Shown here: piece by piece, positions 18,260 through 28,050 of the stretch
How positions within the stretch are numbered: position 1 is the stretch's first letter
Layout of the letters: each line of letters starts with the position of its first letter
DNA from: Candidatus Woesearchaeota archaeon
GTDB taxonomy: Archaea; Nanobdellota; Nanobdellia; Woesearchaeales; ARS49
DNA length: 64,000 nucleotides
Assembly: GCA_016203225.1 (NCBI GenBank)
Contig: JACQNC010000013.1
Location: forward strand, 22,022 to 86,021
Direction of reading: 5' to 3'
The notes under the pieces: generated by a model
Seen by the model: only the letters and a program-made list of their open reading frames with translations
Database searches by the model: none
Told to the model about the DNA's origin: nothing
Translations under genes and position numbers: made by a program

Positions 18260-18937
18260 ATGCCGCACATCCCTGAATCCCTTAGGGACATCCAACGTAC
18301 CATCGCGAAAGAGGTCGTTCTCCAGGACCAGTTGCCTATCGAATCCATCAAGCGCATCGGCGCCTTCGACTGCAGCCAGGTGGGCGACAAGCTCATCTGC
18401 GCGGCGATCGTCCTCGACTACCCTTCGATGAACGTCGTCGAACGCCAATACCTCATAAAGCGTGCGCCTATGCCTTACGTGCCGGGCTACCTCGCGTTCC
18501 GCGAAGGCCCTTTGATGCTTGAACTATACTACAAGCTCGAGAACGACCCGGATGTCCTGATGGTCGACGGGCACGGCGTCGCGCACCCGGTCGGTTGCGG
18601 TCTCGCGTGCTACGTCGGCGTGGAGCTGCACAAACCGACAATCGGCGTCGCCAAGAGCCTTTTGCTCGGTCAGGTAGACGGCGAGAGGATCATACTCGAC
18701 GGCATCGAGGTCGGGAAGATCGTCCAGACACGGCAGCACGCAAAGCCGGTATTCGTCACGCCAGGACACTTGATCACTATCGAGACCGCCGCACAATTGA
18801 CCGCGAAGTGCGTCATTCCTCCCCACAAGCTCCCCGAGCCCATCCACATCGCGCACCGCATGGCCGACAAGGTCCGCGACAGGATGCTCGAGGAATCGCA
18901 GGGCGCATTGAAGACCGACGCGCCCGAGGTGGATTGA
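18260..18937 (+). CDS. nfi: endonuclease V
   Basis: GAFDCSQVGDKLICAAIVLDYPSM, YVPGYLAFREGP, VDGHGVAHPVGCGLACYVGV, PTIGVAKSLL. Confidence 0.93.
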   Translation: MPHIPESLRDIQRTIAKEVVLQDQLPIESIKRIGAFDCSQVGDKLICAAIVLDYPSMNVVERQYLIKRAPMPYVPGYLAFREGPLMLELYYKLENDPDVLMVDGHGVAHPVGCGLACYVGVELHKPTIGVAKSLLLGQVDGERIILDGIEVGKIVQTRQHAKPVFVTPGHLITIETAAQLTAKCVIPPHKLPEPIHIAHRMADKVRDRMLEESQGALKTDAPEVD

Positions 18938-19503
18938 TGTTCCAGACGCCATTCCAGCCGATCCTCGCGGATATGCTCTCAGAGGATGGTTTCGTGCTCG
19001 GCAGACCGGTCTATCGCGCAGAACTGATCAGGGAGTATCTGAAGCACGGACGTGAATCTTCAACGGGAGAGATTCATTTGGACGATTCTGCGGACGAGGT
19101 GTTTCGGCAAGCGGCCGCGGTTTTCGACGTGCCTGATGTGTATTCTCGAGTAATTCCGTCTCCGGGTGACCCTGTCGTGGTCCGTCGCCAATCACGCGAA
19201 CTAGGGCTCGTGCTTGTTACTTACGATATTGTGCTCGGAGGGCCCCGACAGGCGTTAAACAATGCATCCCCCGCTGATATCGAACGTATTCTTGGTGTGT
19301 CTCGTGGTGCTGTCGCCGAGGAATTCGGTGTGTTCACCAAATGGGGTGATCGATGGAGTTACGTAGATGCGATCACCGCAGAACCCGGAAAGATGTTCTA
19401 CAGTTTCCACGAAAAGGGCGCGAAATACGACCTGCGCGAGATGCGTGACATGGCGATGTACATCCTGTCCGAGGCGCAGGATGAGGCACGCAAGACTTTC
19501 TAG
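18937..19503 (+). CDS. hypothetical protein
   Basis: ORF overlapping the endonuclease V stop. Confidence 0.65.
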   Translation: MFQTPFQPILADMLSEDGFVLGRPVYRAELIREYLKHGRESSTGEIHLDDSADEVFRQAAAVFDVPDVYSRVIPSPGDPVVVRRQSRELGLVLVTYDIVLGGPRQALNNASPADIERILGVSRGAVAEEFGVFTKWGDRWSYVDAITAEPGKMFYSFHEKGAKYDLREMRDMAMYILSEAQDEARKTF

Positions 19504-20184
19504 TCATTTCTTGATCCCTTCCCAATCCATTTCCAGGTGTTGGCACCTTATTCCAGTATCCGCCCAGAGCTTGAAGCCCGCTTTCTGCGCGTCGTGGCAG
19601 AAGAACGCGTCGTCGAACCCTTTGTGGCCAGGATCCCAGCGGAACTCGACCTTCTCGAGCACCGTGCGATGGATCAAGATGCATCCGAGCCCTGTCAAGA
19701 CCGCTTGTATGACGCGTCCGGGTTCGAGTTCGGCCATCTCCAGCTGCCGCACCTTGCCGTCAAAGACCCAGACCAAAGGCAGTTCCTTGCGCCCGACCTC
19801 TTTGCCATCCTTTTCGAGGATGTAGTTCTTCGTGTAGATGCCGGACACGATCTCTTTGCCTGGCTTCAGCAATCGCCGCAACGCATCCGGTTGCGGGATC
19901 ACGTCCTGCTCTAGCGAGAAGAACCAGTCGTAGCCTTCATCGAGCGCTTTCTTGCGCAGCATGTTCCTTGATGCGACGATCCTGTCGCGCGCGTGTTCGA
20001 GGAACGGGCCTTTGACGACCTGCAGGCCTGCTGCTCGGATCTTTTCGATGTAGTCGTCATTTCCGGAATTGTCGACCAGCAGGACGTCGAATCCACCTTT
20101 CAATCCCTTTATCCCCGCGGCGTATTCCTGCAGGCAGTACGCTTTGTGTTCCGACGTTGGACAGCCTGCGAGGATCCTAACCAT
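19504..20184 (-). CDS. family-2-like glycosyltransferase
   Basis: DVLLVDNSGNDDYIEKI, SRNMLRKKALDEGYDWFFSLEQDVIP. Confidence 0.8.
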   Translation of the reverse strand: MVRILAGCPTSEHKAYCLQEYAAGIKGLKGGFDVLLVDNSGNDDYIEKIRAAGLQVVKGPFLEHARDRIVASRNMLRKKALDEGYDWFFSLEQDVIPQPDALRRLLKPGKEIVSGIYTKNYILEKDGKEVGRKELPLVWVFDGKVRQLEMAELEPGRVIQAVLTGLGCILIHRTVLEKVEFRWDPGHKGFDDAFFCHDAQKAGFKLWADTGIRCQHLEMDWEGIKK

Positions 20185-20860
20185 GCTTGTGCGGCCTAAA
20201 GTGTTTGTGTTCCTTGATCTTGCGTGCCCCTTCCTTGATGCGCACGCCGAATAGTTTCAGCAACTTGATGTATGGGTCGAGCACGTCGCGCATCTTCTTG
20301 CCTTGCAGGTTCGTCAGGTAGTACGTGCCCCAGGTCGCGGTGATGATGCCGCCGATGAGATCGTTCATCATGTCTACCATGGTGTTGGTCAGGTCCACTT
20401 GGCTGTTCGTGGCGAATATTATGTCGGTCAGGAACTCCAGTATCTCGTAGAACGCTCCCACGGCGAGCGCGAACACCACCACGAAGAACCAGATCATGCC
20501 GTTGTTGACCCTGATCCGGCCGGTGACCTTCAGGCTGTAGACTATGGATAGCGCGATCAAGGAGATGATGAACGTCCCGAGTATGTGCGTTATCCAGTCG
20601 AAGCCCGTGATCGCTTTGTAGACCGCGAACTCTGAGCCGACGACTACGTCAAGGAAGAACGCGAGCGCGATGAGGAATTCGAGCCACCACGGCGCGTTGA
20701 TGTCGTACCGCCGCAGGAACGTGGGGATGAACGTGACCAGCAACGCCACGATCGCCAGGAGTCCGAGCGGGTCGCCCTGCCAGAGCAGGAGCGGCGCGCT
20801 GATGAGGAACGCCAGCCGCATCAGCCAGAGCAAGGCCACGTTTATGTAGCGGTATAGCAT
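20177..20860 (-). CDS. multi-TM membrane protein, YjdF/DUF2238-like
   Basis: Several TM helices, DWITHILGTFIISL, GAFYEILEF, MNDLIGGIITATWG. Confidence 0.65.
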   Translation of the reverse strand: MLYRYINVALLWLMRLAFLISAPLLLWQGDPLGLLAIVALLVTFIPTFLRRYDINAPWWLEFLIALAFFLDVVVGSEFAVYKAITGFDWITHILGTFIISLIALSIVYSLKVTGRIRVNNGMIWFFVVVFALAVGAFYEILEFLTDIIFATNSQVDLTNTMVDMMNDLIGGIITATWGTYYLTNLQGKKMRDVLDPYIKLLKLFGVRIKEGARKIKEHKHFRPHKHG

Positions 20861-20893
20861 GTGCGGGGAAGAACTAAGAGAGAATAAAAATGT

Positions 20894-21055
20894 TCACTTG
20901 ATCTTGCCGATCTTGACCGCGACCTCATCGACGCGCTTGTGCAGCTCGTCCAACGCGTCCTGCGGCAGGCCGTGCTCCTTCGCGAGCACGAAGATCCAGT
21001 TCTTCAGGTCGCGCACGGAGTTCTCGGCGTCTCGGATGGAGTTCTTGTCTGCCAT
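20894..21055 (-). CDS. small hypothetical protein
   Basis: MADKNSIRDAENSVRDLKNWIFVLAKEHGLPQDALDELHKRVDEVAVKIGKIK. Confidence 0.6.
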   Translation of the reverse strand: MADKNSIRDAENSVRDLKNWIFVLAKEHGLPQDALDELHKRVDEVAVKIGKIK

Positions 21056-21138
21056 GGAATCACCTTTTCACTTTGATGGCATCGTCGTCAAATAGTCCCG
21101 TATAAAAATGTTGCGTGCCAGACTCGTGCGCTCTCCGT

Positions 21139-21210
21139 GCCCAGGCAGGTTTGACGCTTTACTGGCATAGAATCGATAGCGATGAAGCGACTACCAATCT
21201 GCCGGGGGAG
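21139..21210 (-). repeat. dispersed palindromic repeat, copy A (interior reversed relative to copies D-F)
   Basis: CCCAGGCAGGTTTGACGCTTTACTGGCATAGAATCGATAGCGATGAAGCGACTACCAATCTGCCGGGGGAG. Confidence 0.8.
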
Positions 21211-21226
21211 AAAGGCGGGGGGCTCG

Positions 21227-21391
21227 TTATTGCGCTGCTTGGGAGACGGTGAAGACGTTCGTGTCTGTCGTTCGCGTGGGTTCGACGACGCTCGTCGTCT
21301 GTGTCTCGAGCGTGTTGACGAGCGTCAATACGACGAGCGTCCCTGCGCTCAACAGCATTCCAATAGCGAAGTCAGGTATCAGAACAACCAC
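21227..21391 (-). CDS. small single-TM protein
   Basis: GTG-start ORF: VVLIPDFAIGMLLSAGTLVVLTLVNTLETQTTSVVEPTRTTDTNVFTVSQAAQ, overlaps upstream transporter stop. Confidence 0.45.
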   Translation of the reverse strand: MVVLIPDFAIGMLLSAGTLVVLTLVNTLETQTTSVVEPTRTTDTNVFTVSQAAQ

Positions 21392-22014
21392 CTGAGCACG
21401 ATTCCGAGCACGAGCATGCTTCCGAAGTCGGCGATGCCCGTCGCCAATGGGATGAGATAGTTATCCGGGTCGTGTCCTTTCTTGTGCACGTAGAGTCCGC
21501 CGATGATGCTGACCGCGAATATGATCAGCACCAGGAACAGCGTCGCGAACAAGGAGATGCCGACCAGTTTCGCGAACAGGATGGGTTCGAATGCGAAGCC
21601 GCGGATCCAGGCGATTGCGTACGCCAACGTCGCCATGAACAATGATGCGATCAATGCGACGCTTGACACGGTCATGAACAAGTGGTGCACTGCCGCGCCT
21701 TTCCACCATTCGTGGCGCTTGATCCTCTTCTGGTAGAGCAGCACGGTGAACTTCGACGCGACGATTGTGCCGAAGTCGCCTATCATGTCGTTCAGCGCAG
21801 GGAGCATTATCAAGAAAGGCAGCAGCGCGAACAGTTTCACTCTTGCGGCTTCGATGCTGATGCCGCCTATCGAACTGATGATGCTGGAAAGTATCAATAT
21901 CTTGATGCTCTCTTTGAGGATCTTGCGCGTGGTGGGTTCTTTCTCGATCCTCTCCAAGCGGTTGATAGGCCAGTCGAGATTCTTCAACGGTTTCTCTGTC
22001 GGTGTGTGTCTCAT
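21379..22014 (-). CDS. MgtE-type divalent cation transporter membrane domain (subunit 2)
   Basis: FLIMLPALNDMIGDFGTIVASKF, HDPDNYLIPLATGIADFGS. Confidence 0.8.
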   Translation of the reverse strand: MRHTPTEKPLKNLDWPINRLERIEKEPTTRKILKESIKILILSSIISSIGGISIEAARVKLFALLPFLIMLPALNDMIGDFGTIVASKFTVLLYQKRIKRHEWWKGAAVHHLFMTVSSVALIASLFMATLAYAIAWIRGFAFEPILFAKLVGISLFATLFLVLIIFAVSIIGGLYVHKKGHDPDNYLIPLATGIADFGSMLVLGIVLRWLF

Positions 22015-22547
22015 ATGATGTAGATCGCGGTCAGGAGCGATAGGATGCTGACGACGTCTCCGATGGTGGTGATGTATGGGCCCATGATGTTGTCGGGGTC
22101 GTAGCCCTTCTTGAACAGCCATACTGTCGTGGCGAACGTTATCGGGATCATCAGTACGTTCGAGATGAACGCGGCGATGACGCTGATGAGCAGTATCGCG
22201 GGTGAGTCGACGTTGAATATCAGGCGCGTGCCTGCGTAGGCGACGATGCCGAGGATGAAGCTCGTCACTATCGCCAGCAGGAAGCTCGCGTGGACGTTCT
22301 GTTTGCCGAAATAGCTGCGTTCGCGTTCGGCTGACTTCTTGTGCAGGTGCAACGCGGCAGAGATGCGCGCGGCGAGCGACGCCGAGATGGAGCCGCGCAT
22401 CGCCAGGAAGCCCGGCATCAGGATGAACAGTCCCGGGATGAGTGCTAGCTTGTCGGTGTAGAACGCGAGGATCGTGCCTGCGGCGATGCCTCCGGTCATG
22501 GAGACGAGCTCTGCGACTAGCATCTCTTTGAAGTCTTCCCAGTTCAT
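22011..22547 (-). CDS. MgtE-type divalent cation transporter membrane domain (subunit 1)
   Basis: LIPGLFILMPGFLAMRGSISASLAARISAAL, YDPDNIMGPYITTIGDVVS. Confidence 0.85.
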   Translation of the reverse strand: MNWEDFKEMLVAELVSMTGGIAAGTILAFYTDKLALIPGLFILMPGFLAMRGSISASLAARISAALHLHKKSAERERSYFGKQNVHASFLLAIVTSFILGIVAYAGTRLIFNVDSPAILLISVIAAFISNVLMIPITFATTVWLFKKGYDPDNIMGPYITTIGDVVSILSLLTAIYII

Positions 22548-22644
22548 GCTGCCTCTTTTCGATGGTCTAGCGCTTCTGTGCTTTATAAGCATTCCCTGGC
22601 CAGAAAGTTGTCACTCAACAGTAACATTTATAAAGGGTTGAAAC

Positions 22645-25113
22645 ATGGAACCTGATATGGGGGATAGTCCGCAGCCTGAGGAAAAGCGTCCCGATTCTGA
22701 GAAGCCAGATGTTCCAAAAGGCGTGGAATCCACGCCGCCTACGACATTTTCTATAGAGGAAGAGATCATCCCGCTTTCTTCAAGCGAAATCAAGAGAATG
22801 ACTCCGCCGGAAGGGTCTGCGAAGGAACATGAGTCCTCGAAACTGCCCGAGGTCCCTCCCGGCGTCGAGTTCACATTGGAAGAGATAACCCTCGATTCTG
22901 ACAAACCTGGCGACGTCACTGTCAAGCTGAGCGGCAAGCCGATAGAGGACAATCGCGGCGGCGCAACGTTCGCGACAGACCTCACCCGATTGGAGATGCC
23001 TCGCAAGAACGCGTTCGGCCAGATCGAAGGGTATACTCGCGTGGACGGCAGGTACGAGTTCATCAAGCGCATCGGCGGCGGCGGGTTCGGCGACGTCTAC
23101 CTCGCAAGGGACAGGAGCGTGGACCGCGACGTCGCCATCAAGGTCTGCAAGCCAGGCCCTGACTACGAGCTTACGTTCAAGCGCGAGATAGAGATCCTGA
23201 AACAGGCGGAAGTGACGGGCATCGTGCGCATGTATGATGTAACCAAAGTGCGCGTCAAGCGGATGACTGAGGACCTCTCGCACGTCCTCGCTGACGAGCT
23301 CTGCGAGGCCTACGTGATGGAGTTCATCCCGGGAATGCCTCTTTCTTCCGCGATCAGGAAGTACTTCTCTGGCGACCCCGACATGCGCGCTGCGTGGTCT
23401 CAGGCGCGGTTCCTGCAGGAGTTCACTGAGCTGTGCAAGGCCGTGCAGTTCCTGCACAAGTCAGGGGTCATCCACCGCGACCTGAAGCCGGACAACGTGT
23501 ACGTCTCTGATCGTAACGAGATCAAGCTGCTTGACCTGGGTCTTGCGAAGACCGTGAAGGAGTTGGCTATCGCCGTCCCTGAGCCGAGCACGAAACGGAT
23601 AAAGTATGACGATTCCTTGAACAGCATCCAGGGAGGCATCGCGGGGACGCTGTCGTACATGTCCCCCGAACAGGTGGATCCTACACGGCTCGAGGAGAAA
23701 CCGCTCGACGAACGCTCCGGCGTAAAGGTACGACCGCTCGACGAGCGTTCTGATATCTATGCCCTCGGCGCCGTATTGTACACGATGATGTGCGGCGAAG
23801 CCCCGTGGTACAAGATGCCGCCGGACGAGAGGCACGAGATGAACTCGCTCGAGTACTGGCAGGCGCTCATCTGCCGCGGCGAAATAGTGAGCGTCAACAC
23901 GCTCATCAATGAGCACAACACGAAGATACAGGCGGAGTTCGCTGAAGCGGATGAGAAAGTCCGCGAGGAAGCGCGTAAGCTCGAACTGAAAGAGGTCGAC
24001 CCTGTTCTGGAATTGATAATCATGAGCGCGCTTCGCCGCGACATCAAACAACGCTACCAGAACGTCGGAGAGATGCTGGTGGACATTAATGATTATTTCG
24101 ATGGGAATTTCAACGATATCCAGTCGCGCACAGAGAAGCGATTGCTCGATGAGAAGACTCAGGTGTATGGCAGACGCGACGCCGCTCCAGTCATGGAGTC
24201 CGAGATAGCTGCGCTTACCGAGAAGATAAGAGAAGCGGAAGGGAAGAAGAAGTACGCTCTCGCAGCGCAATTACGGATCGACGCGGCAACGAAGTGTCTT
24301 GAGTTGGGGAAGGAATATAAGACGCTCAACGAGGCTGGCAGAGCGGTACAGGTGTATTCGCAATGCCAAGAATTCCTGACAATTGTCGACCAGTTCAGTG
24401 AGCAGTTCGTGATTGATGTCAAGCGCACGAAAAACCGCGCACAGCATGGAAAGGCGATCGCGGTTGCAGCCCAGAAAAACTATGATGAAGCGATTCATCT
24501 TGCAAGAGATGCGCTGGCTGGTGCAGAAGAGCTTGGTGATATAGATCGTAAAGTGAATATGCTGGCGCACATCGCGGGGTGGCATGTTGATAAGGCTAAA
24601 CTAGGCTGTATTGATGCGTTGCCTATCGCGAAGGAATATGCGTTGAAAGCGCTTGATCTGGCTGTCGAGATTGACTATGAGTCAGGAATCAGTGACGGTA
24701 TGGGAATCTTAACCGCGTATGCAACTGTCGCTAATGATTTTGATATGATGCACGAAATCCTGGGAAAAAAGGAATTTTGGATAACAAAACTTGCGAGTGA
24801 CCCTCGAAAAGACGCGCATCTTCAGCGGAGATTTGCAGATATTTACTCAGCGCTTGGTGATGAATCCTTGGCGCTCGAGCATGGTCAGTTGGCGTTGAAA
24901 CTAGGCGAACAAGTCCAAGATGAGGGCGTTGTTTTCGCAGTGTCTAAACTGCTCGGTACGTTTTTTTGCGAAAAAGGAGATCCTGAGCAGGCAATACCTT
25001 ACTTGAGACGTGCCTATAGTTCAAATCCGATGCGCGCGATACTCGCGCAACAGGAAATCATGGAATTGTGCAAGAAATACGGCATCTCTGTAGATAAGTT
25101 AAGCGTATCATGA
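22645..25113 (+). CDS. bacterial/eukaryotic-type Ser/Thr protein kinase with C-terminal TPR-like region
   Basis: IGGGGFGDVYLARDRSVDRDVAIKV, VIHRDLKPDNVYV, LDLGLAKT, GTLSYMSPEQ, DIYALGAVLYTMMCG. Confidence 0.95.
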   Translation: MEPDMGDSPQPEEKRPDSEKPDVPKGVESTPPTTFSIEEEIIPLSSSEIKRMTPPEGSAKEHESSKLPEVPPGVEFTLEEITLDSDKPGDVTVKLSGKPIEDNRGGATFATDLTRLEMPRKNAFGQIEGYTRVDGRYEFIKRIGGGGFGDVYLARDRSVDRDVAIKVCKPGPDYELTFKREIEILKQAEVTGIVRMYDVTKVRVKRMTEDLSHVLADELCEAYVMEFIPGMPLSSAIRKYFSGDPDMRAAWSQARFLQEFTELCKAVQFLHKSGVIHRDLKPDNVYVSDRNEIKLLDLGLAKTVKELAIAVPEPSTKRIKYDDSLNSIQGGIAGTLSYMSPEQVDPTRLEEKPLDERSGVKVRPLDERSDIYALGAVLYTMMCGEAPWYKMPPDERHEMNSLEYWQALICRGEIVSVNTLINEHNTKIQAEFAEADEKVREEARKLELKEVDPVLELIIMSALRRDIKQRYQNVGEMLVDINDYFDGNFNDIQSRTEKRLLDEKTQVYGRRDAAPVMESEIAALTEKIREAEGKKKYALAAQLRIDAATKCLELGKEYKTLNEAGRAVQVYSQCQEFLTIVDQFSEQFVIDVKRTKNRAQHGKAIAVAAQKNYDEAIHLARDALAGAEELGDIDRKVNMLAHIAGWHVDKAKLGCIDALPIAKEYALKALDLAVEIDYESGISDGMGILTAYATVANDFDMMHEILGKKEFWITKLASDPRKDAHLQRRFADIYSALGDESLALEHGQLALKLGEQVQDEGVVFAVSKLLGTFFCEKGDPEQAIPYLRRAYSSNPMRAILAQQEIMELCKKYGISVDKLSVS

Positions 25114-25123
25114 AGGAATAAGA

Positions 25124-25903
25124 ATGCTAGGCATTACTGAGCTTACAGGAATAGGAGCATCGAGAACAGAGCGCATTCGAGAAAGTCTCGATAGGCTTCT
25201 TAGAGATCATCTCATCTCGGGTTATAACTGGTTTGCCGTTCAGCCCACAACCGAGCGTATTGTGACATTCTCGCATATGCACGAGATACCGGAATATAAA
25301 GCCGCAATGACGCAAGACCTGCTCGTACTAGGCTATGGTATCGATGAGGTTGATCGATGTACTCGTGCCAAATATGGAAGTTTTCGATGGGAACGTCATT
25401 TCGTTCACCGCGATGATGATGGTTCTCTCTTTCCGAATCTGCGAGTAAGGTCGTGCGATGGTGCGTATATCGAACTCGATAGAGTTCCTGAACAAACACT
25501 TGAGCATCGCTCTGATCTAGCAGGCACATCGCTCATAGGAGAAAGTGAAGGCTGGGAGCTTGATTTGGACTTCAAGAATCGTGAGCATCTTATTTCGTTA
25601 GCGTCGCTGTTTGTCAACAAGTCAAACAGGAAGAACAATGCGCATTGGCCGGGTGCTTATGATGTTCCTGTGCTCTTGTTTGGCCAAAGTGCGGTTACGT
25701 ATGCAGCAGATTTGCCTGATTTCGTTGTTGCAAAGCACATTATTCTTACAGATGCCGGAAATGAGATTAGTTTTGTCGTGAATAAACACTTTCCATTGCT
25801 TTCGGCAAGAAATGAGTTTAGTGTGCTGCAAAGTGAAGGATTCCGTGTTGAGAGCTGTCTTGGGAATGCCTCATTTATAGAGCGCTATGTTGATAATGAG
25901 TAA
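25124..25903 (+). CDS. hypothetical protein
   Basis: 259-aa ORF immediately downstream of kinase. Confidence 0.6.
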   Translation: MLGITELTGIGASRTERIRESLDRLLRDHLISGYNWFAVQPTTERIVTFSHMHEIPEYKAAMTQDLLVLGYGIDEVDRCTRAKYGSFRWERHFVHRDDDGSLFPNLRVRSCDGAYIELDRVPEQTLEHRSDLAGTSLIGESEGWELDLDFKNREHLISLASLFVNKSNRKNNAHWPGAYDVPVLLFGQSAVTYAADLPDFVVAKHIILTDAGNEISFVVNKHFPLLSARNEFSVLQSEGFRVESCLGNASFIERYVDNE

Positions 25904-25941
25904 GTTTAATATAATCCAAGTGCTATATATCTATCAGGACG

Positions 25942-26208
25942 ATGGCAACTCTTGCAATAAGGAATCCTGAGCGGGTGACGGATGCAGCCGAGATCTCAGG
26001 TATTATCGCACTTTTGGATGACTTTGCGCATGCGACTGGTGAGCCTGCGGTTATAATTGAACGACAAAATCGCACACTCGGTGGATCATTTGATGTTGCT
26101 ACCGAATCTGAAGCCAGAAGCAGACTCAAAAAGTGGGTTGGCTCAGAAATCTATCTTAACTTCTGGGACAGGAAATATTTCGTTGATTTGCAGAAAAAGT
26201 ATTCTTAA
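25942..26208 (+). CDS. small hypothetical protein
   Basis: 88-aa ORF with upstream TATATAT promoter-like element. Confidence 0.55.
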   Translation: MATLAIRNPERVTDAAEISGIIALLDDFAHATGEPAVIIERQNRTLGGSFDVATESEARSRLKKWVGSEIYLNFWDRKYFVDLQKKYS

Positions 26209-26392
26209 CTCTGTATATCCTGCGGTGTTCGCCGTGGGCGTTGGGAGATCATGGAATACACAACGTTTTCGGAATGACCAAAGCCGGGCGCATTCGATAA
26301 ACGCGGGTGATTCCATTCTTGCGAAACATCAGTAGTCTCCATCAGCGCAATGCGATCATCGAGTCTTTGCGAGCGGCCCTCACTCTTCAGCA

Positions 26393-26542
26393 CGCCTTAA
26401 TGACGTGCGGCAGTATGCGAGGAAGAACCGGATCGATTTGCGCGTCGTGAATCCCAAGAATCCACGCACGAGCTATCTTGAGTTCGTCGGAGACTGGCTT
26501 TCAGCACGAGATGTTACGCTTGAGCACGGTCGCGAGTTATAA
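26393..26542 (+). pseudogene. possible gene remnant
   Basis: Open frame without clear ATG: LNDVRQYARKNRIDLRVVNPKNPRTSYLEFVGDWLSARDVTLEHGREL stop. Confidence 0.3.
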
Positions 26543-26580
26543 CATTAAGTTTTATTGCCGCTCAGAGAAGATGCGCTAAC

Positions 26581-27957
26581 TTAAGCTTTTCTTGTTCGTT
26601 CGGTCATGAAAAGCACTGCCAAAACAGTGAGTGCGAGAGCAGCGATTGCAAACAGTCTTGCTGTTGGGTTAGTGATGCTTGGAAGATCGACGACGGGTGC
26701 GGCATTTATGGTGTCTGTTTCTCCTCCCCCTTTCCCGATCGCATTCGGATTCTCAGTCGTAGAATCAACCGCTTGTTTTGCTTGTTCTTGTGCTGCTCTT
26801 AGTTGCTGGCTGATGAGCGTGAACGCTTGGCGTGCGATTACTTCCTTCATCGCTGCAGTTTGTGCTGCGCTGTATTCGCGAGTTTTCTGCTCTAGGTTAG
26901 TCATCACGGCATCGTTGATGTTCCCGTTCGGGACTGGCAGGTAGACCGGGGGGATGTTTGTGAGGCCTGATACTGACGCGAGCACGTGGCCGTATACGCT
27001 GGCCGATTGTTCGAGGACGTAGGATGTGTCCGCGATTATGTCTTGGGATGTCGGGTTAGAGATTGTCTCTTGCCAGAGGAAGTTTCCCTGCGCGATTTGT
27101 TCTTCTGCTGCTTTCTGGTCTAATTCAGTTACGTACTGCACTGCTGTGACCACTACGTCGCGTCCTGCTGGAACGAGGATCTTGAAGATGAACGTGTTTG
27201 CCGCGACTTGTTCTGTGCCTACTACTAGGTCAGACGGGGGCTCCTTTGGAACAGGCGTCTCTTCGAGTGCAATTATTGCTTCAACGTTGTTGTAGACTGC
27301 TTGCGTGAAGTCGTTTGCAGGCAGCTTGTAGGTGATCATTTCACCGATTTGTTCTGCGATGCCTTCTGCTCTTGCCAGGACATCATCAGGCCCCGTTGCG
27401 ATTTCTGCGCTATAGACATTATCGTCGATCTTGACTATGTCTTGCGGCGGTTGGAGTTTGATCTCGTTTCTTTGTAATGACAAACTCTCTGTTCGAACTT
27501 CGAACGTGTCGCGGTAGGGTGTGATTGTGAACGTAACTGGCTGGTCATTTACCGTGCCTTGCGCAGCTATCTTATCACCCTCGTTTTGTGCATTGATGAT
27601 TTTTGTATTTGCCGGCATGTCACCCTTAAGCTTACTCACCTGACTGCCTGAATCGATGGCGAAGACATCACCCTTCTCGTCGATGATCACTTGCCGTGAT
27701 TTTGACCCGTCGGCGCCGGCGAATATGATTTTCTCGGACGACTTGAACGCAAAACCGATTATGGGGTTGATCGCGAAAAACGCAGGTCCTGAGGATTGGG
27801 GAATGAGCAGTCTGTCAAGGACAAAGATATTTGACGGGGGTAGTGTCGTGACCTGTCCCTGCGACGCGCGATATCCAATGAGTGCTGCTGCAGAAAGGAA
27901 AACGATAGCGATACTAACATAAACTAGCGTTCGTTGTCTGACTTGCGCTTTTGCCAT
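26581..27957 (-). CDS. membrane-anchored extracytoplasmic protein with C-terminal TM
   Basis: MAKAQVRQRTLVYVSIAIVFLSAAALIGY signal anchor; C-terminal ARLFAIAALALTVLAVLFMTERTRKA. Confidence 0.8.
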   Translation of the reverse strand: MAKAQVRQRTLVYVSIAIVFLSAAALIGYRASQGQVTTLPPSNIFVLDRLLIPQSSGPAFFAINPIIGFAFKSSEKIIFAGADGSKSRQVIIDEKGDVFAIDSGSQVSKLKGDMPANTKIINAQNEGDKIAAQGTVNDQPVTFTITPYRDTFEVRTESLSLQRNEIKLQPPQDIVKIDDNVYSAEIATGPDDVLARAEGIAEQIGEMITYKLPANDFTQAVYNNVEAIIALEETPVPKEPPSDLVVGTEQVAANTFIFKILVPAGRDVVVTAVQYVTELDQKAAEEQIAQGNFLWQETISNPTSQDIIADTSYVLEQSASVYGHVLASVSGLTNIPPVYLPVPNGNINDAVMTNLEQKTREYSAAQTAAMKEVIARQAFTLISQQLRAAQEQAKQAVDSTTENPNAIGKGGGETDTINAAPVVDLPSITNPTARLFAIAALALTVLAVLFMTERTRKA

Positions 27958-28050
27958 CTCTTTTTCGGTGTATGTGACCGAATGCGTCTTTAAATATCTT
28001 GCTGTTCGGCGCGAGCAACCTTTATAATCCATCCTGTCCTCTGCGATATC

